Below are positions 51,269 to 59,874 of a stretch of 64,000 nt of DNA, one piece after another; within the stretch, counting starts at the first letter, position 1; every line of letters starts with the position of its first letter. The notes under the pieces were generated by a model. The model was not told the origin of the DNA. It made no database searches and worked only from the letters and a program-made list of their open reading frames with translations. A program made the translations under genes and the position numbers. Source of the DNA: Limnohabitans_A sp048020265 (GTDB lineage: Bacteria; Pseudomonadota; Gammaproteobacteria; Burkholderiales; Burkholderiaceae_C); contig NZ_CP171843.1 in assembly GCF_048020265.1 (NCBI RefSeq), positions 2,046,001 to 2,110,000 on the forward strand, written 5' to 3'.

Positions 51269-52354
51269 ATGAAAATCGCAGTCCTCCCCGGTGATGGCAT
51301 CGGCACAGAAATCGTCGCCGAAGCCGTCAAAGTCCTGAACACGCTCGACCTGAAGTTCGAGATGGAAACCGCCTTGGTGGGCGGCGCCGCCTACGACGCC
51401 TATGGTCATCCCCTTCCCGAAGCCACGCTCAAGCTGGCCATGGACAGTGATGCCGTGCTGTTTGGCGCAGTGGGCGACTGGAAATACGACAAGCTCGACC
51501 GCCCTCTGCGCCCTGAGCAGGCCATCCTGGGCCTGCGCAAAAACATGGGTCTGTTCGCCAACTTCCGTCCGGCCATTTGCTACGAGCAGCTGGTGGGCGC
51601 GTCCAGCCTCAAGCCCGAGCTGATCGCAGGTTTGGACATCCTGATCATCCGAGAACTGACTGGTGACATTTATTTTGGCCAGCCACGCGGTCGCCGCATC
51701 GCCACCGATGGCCACTTTCCTGGCGCGGAAGAAGCGTTTGACACCATGCGCTACTCCAAGCCCGAGATCGAGCGCATCGCGCATGTGGCCTTCCAGGCCG
51801 CCCGCAAGCGCAAGGCGGCGGGCACCGAAGGCCGCGTGACCAGCGTGGACAAGGCCAACGTGCTCGAGACCTTCCAGTTCTGGAAAGACGTGGTCACCGA
51901 GGTGGGCAAAGAGTACCCCGACATCGCCTTGGACCACATGTATGTGGACAACGCCGCGATGCAATTGGTCAAGGAACCCAAGCGCTTTGACGTGGTGGTC
52001 ACGGGCAATATGTTCGGTGACATCCTGTCCGACGAAGCCTCCATGCTCACGGGCTCGATCGGCATGCTGCCCTCGGCCAGCCTGAACACCAAGAACCAGG
52101 GCCTGTACGAACCCAGCCACGGCAGCGCTCCCGACATCGCGGGCAAAGGCGTGGCCAACCCGCTGGCCACCATCTTGTCCGCTGCCATGATGCTGCGTTT
52201 CAGCCTGAACCAGCCCGAAGCCGCCCAGCGCATCGAAGCGGCTGTGCAAAAAGTGCTGGCCCAGGGCCTGCGCACAGGCGACATCTGGAGCGAAGGCACC
52301 ACCAAGGTGGGCACCGCGCAAATGGGTGATGCGGTGGTCAAGGCCCTGGCTTGA
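51269..52354 (+). CDS. leuB: 3-isopropylmalate dehydrogenase
   Basis: LeuB oxidatively decarboxylates 3-isopropylmalate with NAD. The 361-residue product starts MKIAVLPGDGIGTEIVAEAVKVL. It has the family motif VTGNMFGDILSDEASMLTGSIGMLPSAS and the nucleotide-binding EPSHGSAPDIAGKGVANPLA. ATG 51269 follows ACGAGAG. It is the last gene of leuC-lipoprotein-leuD-leuB. Confidence 0.98.
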   Translation: MKIAVLPGDGIGTEIVAEAVKVLNTLDLKFEMETALVGGAAYDAYGHPLPEATLKLAMDSDAVLFGAVGDWKYDKLDRPLRPEQAILGLRKNMGLFANFRPAICYEQLVGASSLKPELIAGLDILIIRELTGDIYFGQPRGRRIATDGHFPGAEEAFDTMRYSKPEIERIAHVAFQAARKRKAAGTEGRVTSVDKANVLETFQFWKDVVTEVGKEYPDIALDHMYVDNAAMQLVKEPKRFDVVVTGNMFGDILSDEASMLTGSIGMLPSASLNTKNQGLYEPSHGSAPDIAGKGVANPLATILSAAMMLRFSLNQPEAAQRIEAAVQKVLAQGLRTGDIWSEGTTKVGTAQMGDAVVKALA

Positions 52355-52360
52355 GACCCG

Positions 52361-52401
52361 TGGATGCTGTCAGCAAGCGCTCAGGCAGCATCCATTACAA
52401 T
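52361..52401 (+). promoter_or_regulatory. Hairpin and -10-like box before the asd leader ORF
   Basis: TGGATGCTG (52361-52369) pairs perfectly with CAGCATCCA (52386-52394), and TACAAT (52396-52401) follows at once. TACAAT ends 7 bases before the leader ORF start at 52409. The hairpin could end the leuB transcript or be an operator. No strong -35 is visible. Confidence 0.4.
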
Positions 52402-52408
52402 TTCGGCT

Positions 52409-52510
52409 ATGTTCCACGCCCGCCTGTTCTCCCTGAACTTCGTTTCTGCTGCAACGGCAGAAGCTGGCGCGCGTGCAAATTCCACAAAAACCACGACCAT
52501 TAAGGGCTGA
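52409..52510 (+). CDS. Putative 33-residue leader peptide of asd
   Basis: An ATG-started ORF of 33 codons plus TGA precedes asd. Its last nine residues are STKTTTIKG, so five of the last seven codons before Gly specify Thr or Ile and two specify Lys. These amino acids are made from the product of Asd. The start lies 7 bases after a TACAAT box and has no Shine-Dalgarno sequence, as in leaderless leader peptides. Competing hairpins lie directly downstream. Translation is not proven. Confidence 0.45.
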   Translation: MFHARLFSLNFVSAATAEAGARANSTKTTTIKG

Positions 52511-52514
52511 TCCG

Positions 52515-52581
52515 GCCTGGTTCGTCGTGCGCCCCTCCCGGCCAGACGAGCCGGGCAAACAGTCTGGTCTGACACTGTTTT
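52515..52581 (+). promoter_or_regulatory. Candidate attenuator upstream of asd
   Basis: A 12-bp stem with two G:T pairs (52515-52526 with 52545-52556) competes with a 6-bp all-G:C stem, CCCGGC/GCCGGG (52537-52542 with 52550-52555), because both use 52550-52555. A third hairpin, AAACAGT/ACTGTTT (52557-52563 with 52574-52580), ends in TTTT, a weak terminator-like form. The layout fits ribosome-controlled attenuation. Confidence 0.5.
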
Positions 52582-52602
52582 AAAAACTGAAAGGGCGTTG
52601 AA

Positions 52603-53733
52603 ATGAGCAAGTTAGTAGGTTTGGTGGGCTGGCGCGGCATGGTCGGCTCGGTGTTGATGGACCGCATGATTCAGGAAAAAGACTTTGACCTGATCGAGCC
52701 CTTGTTCTTCTCCACATCCAATGCCGGCGGCAAAGCCCCCGCGATGGCCAAGAACGAAACGACGCTGCAAGACGCTTTCGACATTGAACAGCTCAAGCGC
52801 TGCGAGATCATCATCACCGCGCAGGGCGGCGACTACACCTCCGAAGTCTTCCCCAAGCTGCGCGCTGCCGGCTGGAACGGTCACTGGATCGACGCGGCTT
52901 CGACTTTGCGCATGGAAAAAGACGCGGTCATCATCCTGGACCCGGTGAACATGCCCGTGATCAAGAACGCCCTGGCCCACGGCGGCAAGAACTGGGTGGG
53001 CGGCAACTGCACCGTCTCGTGCATGCTGATGGGTGTGGGTGCCTTGTACAAGGCGGGTCTGGTCGAGTGGATGAGCACCCAGACTTACCAGGCGGCATCG
53101 GGCGGCGGTGCACAGCACATGCGCGAGCTGCTGACCCAATACGGCACGCTGAATGCCGAAGTCAAAGCCCTGCTGGACGACCCCAAGAGCGCGATTCTCG
53201 AAATCGACCGCAAAGTGATCGCCAAGCAGCGCGCCTTGACCGGTGCAGAGACCGCCAACTTTGGCGTGCCGCTGGGCGGCTCGCTGATCCCCTGGATCGA
53301 CAAGGATCTGGGCAACGGCATGTCCAAGGAAGAGTGGAAAGGCATGGCCGAAACCAACAAGATTTTGGGTATGGGCGAGGGTTTTGGCTCTTCCGCTATT
53401 CCCGTGGACGGTTTCTGCGTGCGCGTGGGCGCGATGCGTTGCCACAGCCAGGCGCTGACCTTCAAGTTGAAAAAAGACGTGCCCGTGGCCGACATCGAAG
53501 CCATGATCGCTGCCGACAACCCCTGGGTCAAAGTGGTGCCCAACACCCGCGAAGCCACCATCCGTGACCTGACCCCCGTGGCCGTGACCGGCACCATGAC
53601 CATCCCGGTGGGCCGTGTGCGCAAGCTGGCCATGGGTCCCGAGTACGTGGGCGCGTTCACCATCGGTGACCAGCTGCTGTGGGGCGCGGCCGAGCCGCTG
53701 CGCCGCATGCTGCGCATCCTGCTCGACGCTTGA
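52603..53733 (+). CDS. asd: Aspartate-semialdehyde dehydrogenase
   Basis: Asd reduces aspartyl phosphate to aspartate semialdehyde, the branch point to lysine, threonine, methionine and diaminopimelate. The 376-residue product starts MSKLVGLVGWRGMVGSVLMDRM with the NADP loop. The catalytic cysteine is in GGNCTVSCMLM, and GFCVRVGAMRCHSQ lies further on. Length and sequence match the Gram-negative Asd type. GAAAGGG precedes the ATG. It has its own leader region rather than reading through directly from leuB. Confidence 0.98.
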   Translation: MSKLVGLVGWRGMVGSVLMDRMIQEKDFDLIEPLFFSTSNAGGKAPAMAKNETTLQDAFDIEQLKRCEIIITAQGGDYTSEVFPKLRAAGWNGHWIDAASTLRMEKDAVIILDPVNMPVIKNALAHGGKNWVGGNCTVSCMLMGVGALYKAGLVEWMSTQTYQAASGGGAQHMRELLTQYGTLNAEVKALLDDPKSAILEIDRKVIAKQRALTGAETANFGVPLGGSLIPWIDKDLGNGMSKEEWKGMAETNKILGMGEGFGSSAIPVDGFCVRVGAMRCHSQALTFKLKKDVPVADIEAMIAADNPWVKVVPNTREATIRDLTPVAVTGTMTIPVGRVRKLAMGPEYVGAFTIGDQLLWGAAEPLRRMLRILLDA

Positions 53734-53762
53734 TATTGGTCCGACCCACGCCCCCTGACGCT

Positions 53763-55202
53763 ATGTCCAGCAAGCGCCGCTCCAAGCCCTGCCCTCCTGT
53801 ACTGGTCAGGTCTTGGGCCGTGACCTCGGTGCTGGCCTGCGTCAGCTTGAGTGTGAAGGCCCTGAGTCTGGGCCAGCCTGCGGTGGAATCTGGCCTTGGC
53901 CAGCCCCTGCGGGCGGCCGTTGAAATCACGCAATACAAGGTCGAAGACCTGCGCAGGCTCCAAGTGCAACTGGCCGAACCCGCCCGTTTTGAACAAGCGG
54001 GCATGGCATTTCATCCGGCCCTGAGCGGTCTGCAGGTCCGCCTGGAGTTTCGCGGCGACGGCAAGCCTTACATCGCCTTGTCCGGCCAAACGCCCGTCAA
54101 CGAACATTTCATCGATGTCATCGTGGAGGCCCAGTGGCCCTCTGGCCGTCTGGCCATGAATTACACACTGTTGGTTTCACCCGTCGGCGCTGACAAGACT
54201 CGCCCCGAAAAAGCCCCGGGTGATGCATCCATCACTGCCCCGGTGGTCTCCCCGCAAGCCCTGGCCTCCGGCGTGCTACCCACGGTCGACAACGGCTCAG
54301 CGAAAGACGTCGTCACGGTGCAAGCAGGTGACACGGCTTCGAAGTTGGCCTTACCTCGCCTGCCCCAAGGTGTATCGCTGGAGCAAATGCTGTTGGCCAT
54401 GGTGCGGGCCAACCCAGAAGCTTTCATCGAAGGCAATGTGAACCTGTTGCGCGAAGGCGCGCAGGTGAGCCTCCCCCTGGCGCAAGAGGCCACGCAGGTT
54501 TCGGCCGAAGAAGCGCGGCAAACCGTGATCGCGCAGACTGTGGACTTTGCGGCCTATGCACGCCGCTTGGCCCAATCTGCGCTGAAAGCCCAGGACAGCC
54601 CCAGCCGTGAGATAACCGGCAAAGTCGGCCCAGCGCTGCCACCCACCGCGCCTTCGCCGCCTGAGCGCGATCAACTGATCCTGAGCCAACGCGATGTCAC
54701 TGTGCGCAGCGCAGAAGCACAACTGGCCATAGAGCGAGAAATCCAGGACAAAACCGAGCAACTGGCTGCGCTGAAAAAGAACCTGGAATCCCTCAAGTCC
54801 TTGTCGGCCGCGACCGATGCCGCAGTGGGCTTGCCCACGGAGACCTCGCCGCTGAAGCCCAGCTTGCCCGCTGCAGTTGCCGAGTTGCCCGCCACCTCCT
54901 GGCTGGACCGGATCCGCCACAGCCCCTCTATTGGCGTGTGGGCGGCGGCACTTTTGGCGGGTATGGCAGCTTGGGTGTGGTGGGCCAGACGCCGCCCCGG
55001 CCGAGAAGAAGATTTGTTTGGCACGCACCCAACCCTGAGCCCTGCGTGGGAACCCACGCAGCCGCAGGACAAGGTCACGACCTTGCCGCCACTGCCCTCC
55101 GGCTTGCCGCCGCAATTTGCCAACCTGGACTTGAACCTGACGCCCGCACCGGACGCCCATGCCGCGCCACCTGCGCCGTCCCCACAGGGCCCCAAGCCGT
55201 GA
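53763..55202 (+). CDS. Short FimV/HubP-like envelope protein
   Basis: The 479-residue product resembles FimV, which in Pseudomonas helps assemble polar type IV pilus and secretion machinery. A signal-like segment covers about 14-34. The FimV N-terminal domain follows (SLGQPLRAAVEI, FHPALSGLQVRLEFRGDGKPYIAL), then a LysM-like region at about 180-245 (VTVQAGDTASKLAL). A coiled coil lies at about 310-360 and a membrane helix at about 400-420 (GVWAAALLAGMAAWVWWAR). It lacks the long acidic C-terminal TPR half of classical FimV, so it is short. Its stop overlaps the truA start. Confidence 0.82.
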   Translation: MSSKRRSKPCPPVLVRSWAVTSVLACVSLSVKALSLGQPAVESGLGQPLRAAVEITQYKVEDLRRLQVQLAEPARFEQAGMAFHPALSGLQVRLEFRGDGKPYIALSGQTPVNEHFIDVIVEAQWPSGRLAMNYTLLVSPVGADKTRPEKAPGDASITAPVVSPQALASGVLPTVDNGSAKDVVTVQAGDTASKLALPRLPQGVSLEQMLLAMVRANPEAFIEGNVNLLREGAQVSLPLAQEATQVSAEEARQTVIAQTVDFAAYARRLAQSALKAQDSPSREITGKVGPALPPTAPSPPERDQLILSQRDVTVRSAEAQLAIEREIQDKTEQLAALKKNLESLKSLSAATDAAVGLPTETSPLKPSLPAAVAELPATSWLDRIRHSPSIGVWAAALLAGMAAWVWWARRRPGREEDLFGTHPTLSPAWEPTQPQDKVTTLPPLPSGLPPQFANLDLNLTPAPDAHAAPPAPSPQGPKP

Positions 55203-55984
55203 GACTCGCGCTGGGCATTTGCTATTCAGGCACCCGTTACCAAGGCTGGCAGAGCCAGGCCACGGGCCTGACGATCCAGGACAAACTCGAAAAAGCCCTG
55301 GCGCAATTTGCCGATGTGCCCCGCGTCAGCACCTTGTGCGCAGGCCGCACCGATGCGGGCGTGCACGGCTTGATGCAAGTGGTGCACTTCGACACCGAGA
55401 TCGAGCGCGACACGCACTCCTGGGTGCGCGGCACCAACCGCTATTTGCCCCCCGACATAGCGGTCCAATGGGCGCAGGTCGTACCCGAGACTTTCCATTG
55501 CCGTGCCAGTGCCACAGGCCGGCGCTACATCTATGTGGTGCTCGACTCGATCGTGCGCCCCAGCCTGGAGGCAGGCCGCGTGGGCTGGGTGTATCGCCCA
55601 CTAGCCGAAGCACCCATGCGCGAAGCCAGCCAGCACCTGCTGGGCGAGCACGATTTTTCATCGTTTCGGGCCAGCAGCTGCCAAGCCTTGTCGCCCGTCA
55701 AAACGCTGCGGCACATCCGCATCACCCGGCATGGCGCTTATTGGCGCTTCGAATTCGAGGGCAACGCCTTTTTGCACCACATGATCCGCAACATCATGGG
55801 TTGCCTGGTGACCATTGGCCAAGGCAACCAGTCCCCCGACTGGATGCGCGAAGTGCTGCTGGCCAAAAGCCGGGATGCGGCAGCGCCCACGTTTTCGCCC
55901 GACGGCTTGTACTTTGCCGGGCCCATCTACAGCCCCGATTGGGGCCTGCCCGACACCACCCCCGCTTTTGATTGGTTGCCATGA
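55199..55984 (+). CDS. truA: tRNA pseudouridine(38-40) synthase
   Basis: TruA converts uridines 38-40 of the tRNA anticodon arm to pseudouridine. The 261-residue product, from a GTG at 55199, begins with the family start LALGICYSGTRYQGWQSQ. It has the catalytic aspartate in CAGRTDAGVHGLMQVVHF and FLHHMIRNIMGCL near residue 200. The GTG overlaps the fimV-like stop (GTGA). A longer frame into fimV is rejected. Confidence 0.97.
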   Translation: MRLALGICYSGTRYQGWQSQATGLTIQDKLEKALAQFADVPRVSTLCAGRTDAGVHGLMQVVHFDTEIERDTHSWVRGTNRYLPPDIAVQWAQVVPETFHCRASATGRRYIYVVLDSIVRPSLEAGRVGWVYRPLAEAPMREASQHLLGEHDFSSFRASSCQALSPVKTLRHIRITRHGAYWRFEFEGNAFLHHMIRNIMGCLVTIGQGNQSPDWMREVLLAKSRDAAAPTFSPDGLYFAGPIYSPDWGLPDTTPAFDWLP

Positions 55985-56688
55985 GCCCCAGCCACACAGC
56001 CACCAGCCCTGCCCCGCAGCAACGCACCCGCATCAAGATGTGCGGCTTCACCCGCGAAGCGGATGTGTTGGCCGCCTGCGCCATGGGTGCCGACGCCATT
56101 GGTTTTGTGCTGTATCCGCCGAGTCCGCGCAGCGTGAGCCTCGAGCGCGCAGCCGAGTTGGCCCGCCTGCTGCCCGCTTTTGTGACGCCCGTGTTGCTCT
56201 TCGTCAACGAGACGCCCGAGCGCATCGCGTTGGCTTGCGCGGCCGTGCCCGGCGCATTGCTGCAGTTTCATGGTGACGAGTCGGCCGACTTCTGCCAAGA
56301 CATGTCGCAGCGCACGGGCCGCCCCCACCTCAAAGCCGCCCGAATCCCCCTGTCCGAGGTCCATGACTTCGACTTGCTAGAATTTGCCCACCTTCATCAC
56401 GCAGCCCAAGCCCTTTTGCTCGACGCCCATGTCGACGGATACGGCGGCGGCGGCAAAACATTCCATTGGTCACGCCTGCCACCAAACGTCAATGCTCACC
56501 TCGTTTTGTCTGGTGGACTCACACCTGCAAACGTGGGCGATGGCATTCGGGCGCTGCGCACGCATGGCCTGTCTCTGGCCGTTGACGTGAGCTCGGGCAT
56601 CGAAGCAGGCAAGGGCCTCAAAGATGCCGACAAAATGCGGCAGTTTGTCCAAGCGGTGCGCACCGCTGACAACGCCGCTCCCCTTTGA
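55981..56688 (+). CDS. trpF: Phosphoribosylanthranilate isomerase
   Basis: TrpF carries out the Amadori rearrangement of phosphoribosylanthranilate in tryptophan synthesis. The 235-residue (beta/alpha)8 protein has IKMCGFTREADVLAA with the catalytic cysteine, IGFVLYPPSPRSVS, LLLDAHVDGYGGGGKTF with the catalytic aspartate, and LSGGLTPANV and AVDVSSGIE at the phosphate site. The ATG overlaps the truA stop (ATGA). About ten residues precede the usual start. Confidence 0.97.
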   Translation: MSPSHTATSPAPQQRTRIKMCGFTREADVLAACAMGADAIGFVLYPPSPRSVSLERAAELARLLPAFVTPVLLFVNETPERIALACAAVPGALLQFHGDESADFCQDMSQRTGRPHLKAARIPLSEVHDFDLLEFAHLHHAAQALLLDAHVDGYGGGGKTFHWSRLPPNVNAHLVLSGGLTPANVGDGIRALRTHGLSLAVDVSSGIEAGKGLKDADKMRQFVQAVRTADNAAPL

Positions 56689-56770
56689 ATTCAACCCCAG
56701 GTCCGTTCGGGCCGCACAGGCAACCCCCTCTGCGTTGCCAACACCGAACGACCCCAACCGATTGAGCACC

Positions 56771-58054
56771 ATGTACGAGTACCAACAACCCGACGTCAAA
56801 GGCCATTTCGGCGTGTATGGCGGCAGTTTCGTCAGCGAAACCCTGACCCACGCCATCAACGAGCTCAAAGCCGCCTACGCCCAGTACCAGCACGACCCGG
56901 CCTTCATCGCCGAATTCAAGTCGGAACTGGCCCACTTTGTGGGCCGCCCCTCGCCCGTTTACCACGCGGCACGCATGAGCCGCGAGATGGGTGGCGCACA
57001 AATCTTCTTGAAGCGCGAAGACCTCAACCACACCGGTGCCCACAAGATCAACAACACCATCGGCCAGGCCATGCTGGCCAAGCGCATGGGCAAGCCGCGC
57101 ATCATTGCCGAGACGGGCGCCGGCCAGCACGGCGTGGCCACCGCCACCATCTGCGCCCGTTATGGCCTGGAATGCGTGGTTTACATGGGTGCAGAAGACG
57201 TCAAACGCCAAAGCCCCAACGTCTATCGCATGAAGCTGCTGGGCGCGACCGTGGTGCCCGTGGAGTCGGGCAGCAAAACCCTCAAGGACGCCCTGAACGA
57301 AGCCATGCGCGACTGGGTGGCCAATGTGGACAACACCTTCTACATCATCGGCACCGTGGCAGGACCCCACCCCTACCCCATGATGGTGCGCGACTTCCAG
57401 AGCGTGATCGGCGAAGAGTGCCTCACTCAAATGCCCGAGATGTTCAAGTCACTCCAAATGGCAGAGCAGCAACCCGATGCCGTGATCGCCTGTGTGGGCG
57501 GTGGCAGCAACGCCATGGGCATCTTCTACCCCTACATTCCTTACGAGAAAACCCGCCTGATCGGCGTAGAAGCCGCGGGCGAAGGCATGGACACGAACAA
57601 ACACTCCGCTTCGCTGCAACTGGGCTCGCCCGGCGTGCTGCACGGCAACCGCACCTACATCCTGCAAGACGAAAACGGCCAGATCACCGAGACGCACAGC
57701 GTGAGCGCTGGTCTGGACTACCCTGGCGTGGGCCCCGAGCACGCCTTCTTGAAGGACATTGGCCGCGCCGAGTACGTGGGCATCACCGACAAGGAAGCGC
57801 TCGACGCCTTCCACTACCTGTGCCGCACCGAAGGCATCATCCCCGCGCTCGAATCGAGCCATGCCGTGGCCTACGCCATGAAACTGGCCAAAACCATGCG
57901 CCCGGACCAAAGCATTCTGGTCAACCTGTCAGGCCGTGGCGACAAGGACATCGGCACCGTGGCCGATTTGTCGAACGCCGACTTCTACTGCCGCCCCAGC
58001 TGCCAAGGCCAATCGGTCAAAGGTGGCGAGCAGCCTGTGAACTTTGTGAAGTGA
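56771..58054 (+). CDS. trpB: Tryptophan synthase beta chain
   Basis: TrpB joins indole and serine to tryptophan with PLP. The 427-residue product starts MYEYQQPDVKGHFGVYGGSFVSETL and has the PLP lysine in LNHTGAHKINNTIGQ. It has GGGSNAMGIFYPYI at the phosphate-binding loop. It is the standard TrpB1 type. ATG 56771 is chosen on the conserved N-terminus. It is 82 bases after trpF and 10 before trpA. Confidence 0.98.
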   Translation: MYEYQQPDVKGHFGVYGGSFVSETLTHAINELKAAYAQYQHDPAFIAEFKSELAHFVGRPSPVYHAARMSREMGGAQIFLKREDLNHTGAHKINNTIGQAMLAKRMGKPRIIAETGAGQHGVATATICARYGLECVVYMGAEDVKRQSPNVYRMKLLGATVVPVESGSKTLKDALNEAMRDWVANVDNTFYIIGTVAGPHPYPMMVRDFQSVIGEECLTQMPEMFKSLQMAEQQPDAVIACVGGGSNAMGIFYPYIPYEKTRLIGVEAAGEGMDTNKHSASLQLGSPGVLHGNRTYILQDENGQITETHSVSAGLDYPGVGPEHAFLKDIGRAEYVGITDKEALDAFHYLCRTEGIIPALESSHAVAYAMKLAKTMRPDQSILVNLSGRGDKDIGTVADLSNADFYCRPSCQGQSVKGGEQPVNFVK

Positions 58055-58064
58055 AGGCCAGATC

Positions 58065-58874
58065 ATGAGCCGCATCGACGCCACCCTCTCTACCCTGAAA
58101 GCCCAGGGCCGCAAAGCCCTGATTCCGTATGTCACGGCAGGCTTCCCCCAAAAAACCACCACCGTGCCCCTGATGCACGCCATGGCCGATGCCGGGGCCG
58201 ACATCATCGAGTTGGGGGTGCCGTTTTCCGACCCCTCGGCCGATGGCCCTGTCATCCAGAAGGCAGGCGACAAAGCGCTGGCCTTGGGCATTGGCACCGT
58301 GCAGGTGCTGGCCATGGTGCGCGAATTCCGCCAAACCAACACCACCACACCGGTGGTACTGATGGGTTACGCCAACCCGGTGGAGCGCTACGACCAAAAA
58401 CACGGCGCTGACAGCTTCATTCGCGACGCATCAAACGCGGGTGTGGACGGCGTGCTGATCGTGGACTACCCGCCCGAAGAGTGCGTGGAATTTGCTGCCA
58501 AGCTGCGCGCCCACAACATGGACCTGATCTTTTTACTGGCCCCCACCAGCACCGACGAACGCATGCAGCAGGTGGCGCAAGTCGCCAGCGGTTATGTCTA
58601 TTACGTGTCGCTCAAAGGTGTGACCGGCTCGGGTACGCTCGACACCGACGCGGTCGAGGCCATGCTGCCGCGCATCCGCCAGCATGTCAGCGTGCCCGTG
58701 GGCGTGGGCTTTGGCATCCGCGACGCGCAGACGGCCAAAGCCATCAGCCGCGTGGCCGACGCGGTGGTGATCGGCTCACGCCTGATCCAGCTGATCGACG
58801 CAGCCCCGGAAGCCCAGATCAACACCGTGGCATCGGACTTTTTGCGTGGTATTCGCCAGGCCCTGGACGCCTGA
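58065..58874 (+). CDS. trpA: Tryptophan synthase alpha chain
   Basis: TrpA cleaves indole-3-glycerol phosphate to indole, which is channelled to TrpB. The 269-residue product has the catalytic glutamate in ADIIELGVPFSDPSADGPVI and the catalytic aspartate in GVLIVDYPPEE. It also has the phosphate-binding VGFGIRDAQTA and VIGSRLIQ segments. It follows trpB by 10 bases, and accD follows after 51 bases. Confidence 0.98.
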   Translation: MSRIDATLSTLKAQGRKALIPYVTAGFPQKTTTVPLMHAMADAGADIIELGVPFSDPSADGPVIQKAGDKALALGIGTVQVLAMVREFRQTNTTTPVVLMGYANPVERYDQKHGADSFIRDASNAGVDGVLIVDYPPEECVEFAAKLRAHNMDLIFLLAPTSTDERMQQVAQVASGYVYYVSLKGVTGSGTLDTDAVEAMLPRIRQHVSVPVGVGFGIRDAQTAKAISRVADAVVIGSRLIQLIDAAPEAQINTVASDFLRGIRQALDA

Positions 58875-58925
58875 ACAGGCCTGCCGACGTTTCAACGATA
58901 ATTCGCCGCACAAGGAGAAACCCTC

Positions 58926-59798
58926 ATGAGTTGGCTCGAAAAACTGCTCCCCCCCAAGATTCAGCACACCGACCCGGCCGACCGCCGCTCGGTGCCGGAA
59001 GGCTTGTGGGTCAAGTGCCCCAGCTGCGAGACGGTGCTGTACAAAACCGATCTGGAAGAAAACCAGAACGTCTGCCCCGGCTGCTCACACCACCTGCGCA
59101 TCGGTGCCCGTGCCCGCCTGAACGCTTTTCTGGACGGCGAAGGCCGCTACGAGATTGGCCAGGAGGTGGTCCCTGTCGATGCGCTCAAATTCAAGGACAG
59201 CCGCAAATACCCGGAGCGCCTGAAAGAGGCCATGAACAACACCGGCGAAACCGACGCCCTGGTGGTCATGGGCGGCGCCGTGCACAACATCGAGGTCGTG
59301 GCTGCTTGCTTCGAGTTCGATTTCATGGGCGGCTCCATGGGCTCGGTCGTGGGTGAGCGCTTTGTGCGCGGCGTGGAGACCGCCATCGCGCAAAAAGTGC
59401 CTTTTGTTTGCTTCACGGCCACAGGCGGTGCCCGCATGCAAGAAGGCTTGCTCTCGCTCATGCAAATGGCCAAAACCAACGCCGCTTTGACCCGCCTGGC
59501 CAAAAAAGGCCTGCCCTACATCAGCGTGCTGACCGACCCCACCATGGGTGGCGTGTCGGCCGGTTTTGCCTTTTTGGGCGACGTGGTGATTGCAGAGCCC
59601 AAGGCCTTGATCGGTTTTGCTGGCCCGCGCGTCATCGAGAGCACTGTGCGCGTGACCTTGCCCGAAGGCTTTCAGCGGGCCGAGTTTTTGCAAACCAAGG
59701 GTGCAGTGGACTTCATCTGCGACCGCCGCGAACTGCGCAAAACCATCGCCAGCACCCTGGCCATGCTGCAACGCCAGCCGGCAGATGCGGTGAGCTGA
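58926..59798 (+). CDS. accD: Acetyl-CoA carboxylase carboxyltransferase subunit beta
   Basis: AccD with AccA transfers the carboxyl group from biotin to acetyl-CoA in fatty acid synthesis. The 290-residue product has an N-terminal zinc ribbon at Cys31, Cys34, Cys50 and Cys53. The crotonase-like core has FTATGGARMQEG and DPTMGGVSAGFAFLGD. AAGGAG precedes the ATG. The trpF-trpB-trpA-accD order is common in betaproteobacteria. A UUCG-loop hairpin follows at 59825-59850. Confidence 0.98.
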   Translation: MSWLEKLLPPKIQHTDPADRRSVPEGLWVKCPSCETVLYKTDLEENQNVCPGCSHHLRIGARARLNAFLDGEGRYEIGQEVVPVDALKFKDSRKYPERLKEAMNNTGETDALVVMGGAVHNIEVVAACFEFDFMGGSMGSVVGERFVRGVETAIAQKVPFVCFTATGGARMQEGLLSLMQMAKTNAALTRLAKKGLPYISVLTDPTMGGVSAGFAFLGDVVIAEPKALIGFAGPRVIESTVRVTLPEGFQRAEFLQTKGAVDFICDRRELRKTIASTLAMLQRQPADAVS

Positions 59799-59824
59799 AA
59801 CCAACCCAAGCCAGCGCCCCCAAA

Positions 59825-59850
59825 ACAAAGCCCTCTTCGGAGGGCTTTGT
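59825..59850 (+). terminator. Hairpin after accD
   Basis: A perfect 11-bp stem (59825-59835 with 59840-59850) closes on a UUCG tetraloop, 26 bases after the accD stop. No T-run follows on either strand, so it may be a weak or 3'-stabilising terminator between accD and the convergent yggT-like gene. Confidence 0.6.
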
Positions 59851-59874
59851 CACTTGGGTCAGGCCATAAGGAAT

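Noticed and set aside
54938..55984. A long N-terminal extension of truA reading back into the fimV-like gene
   Set aside because: TruA similarity begins at the GTG at 55199. The upstream part is fimV-like coding sequence in another frame.
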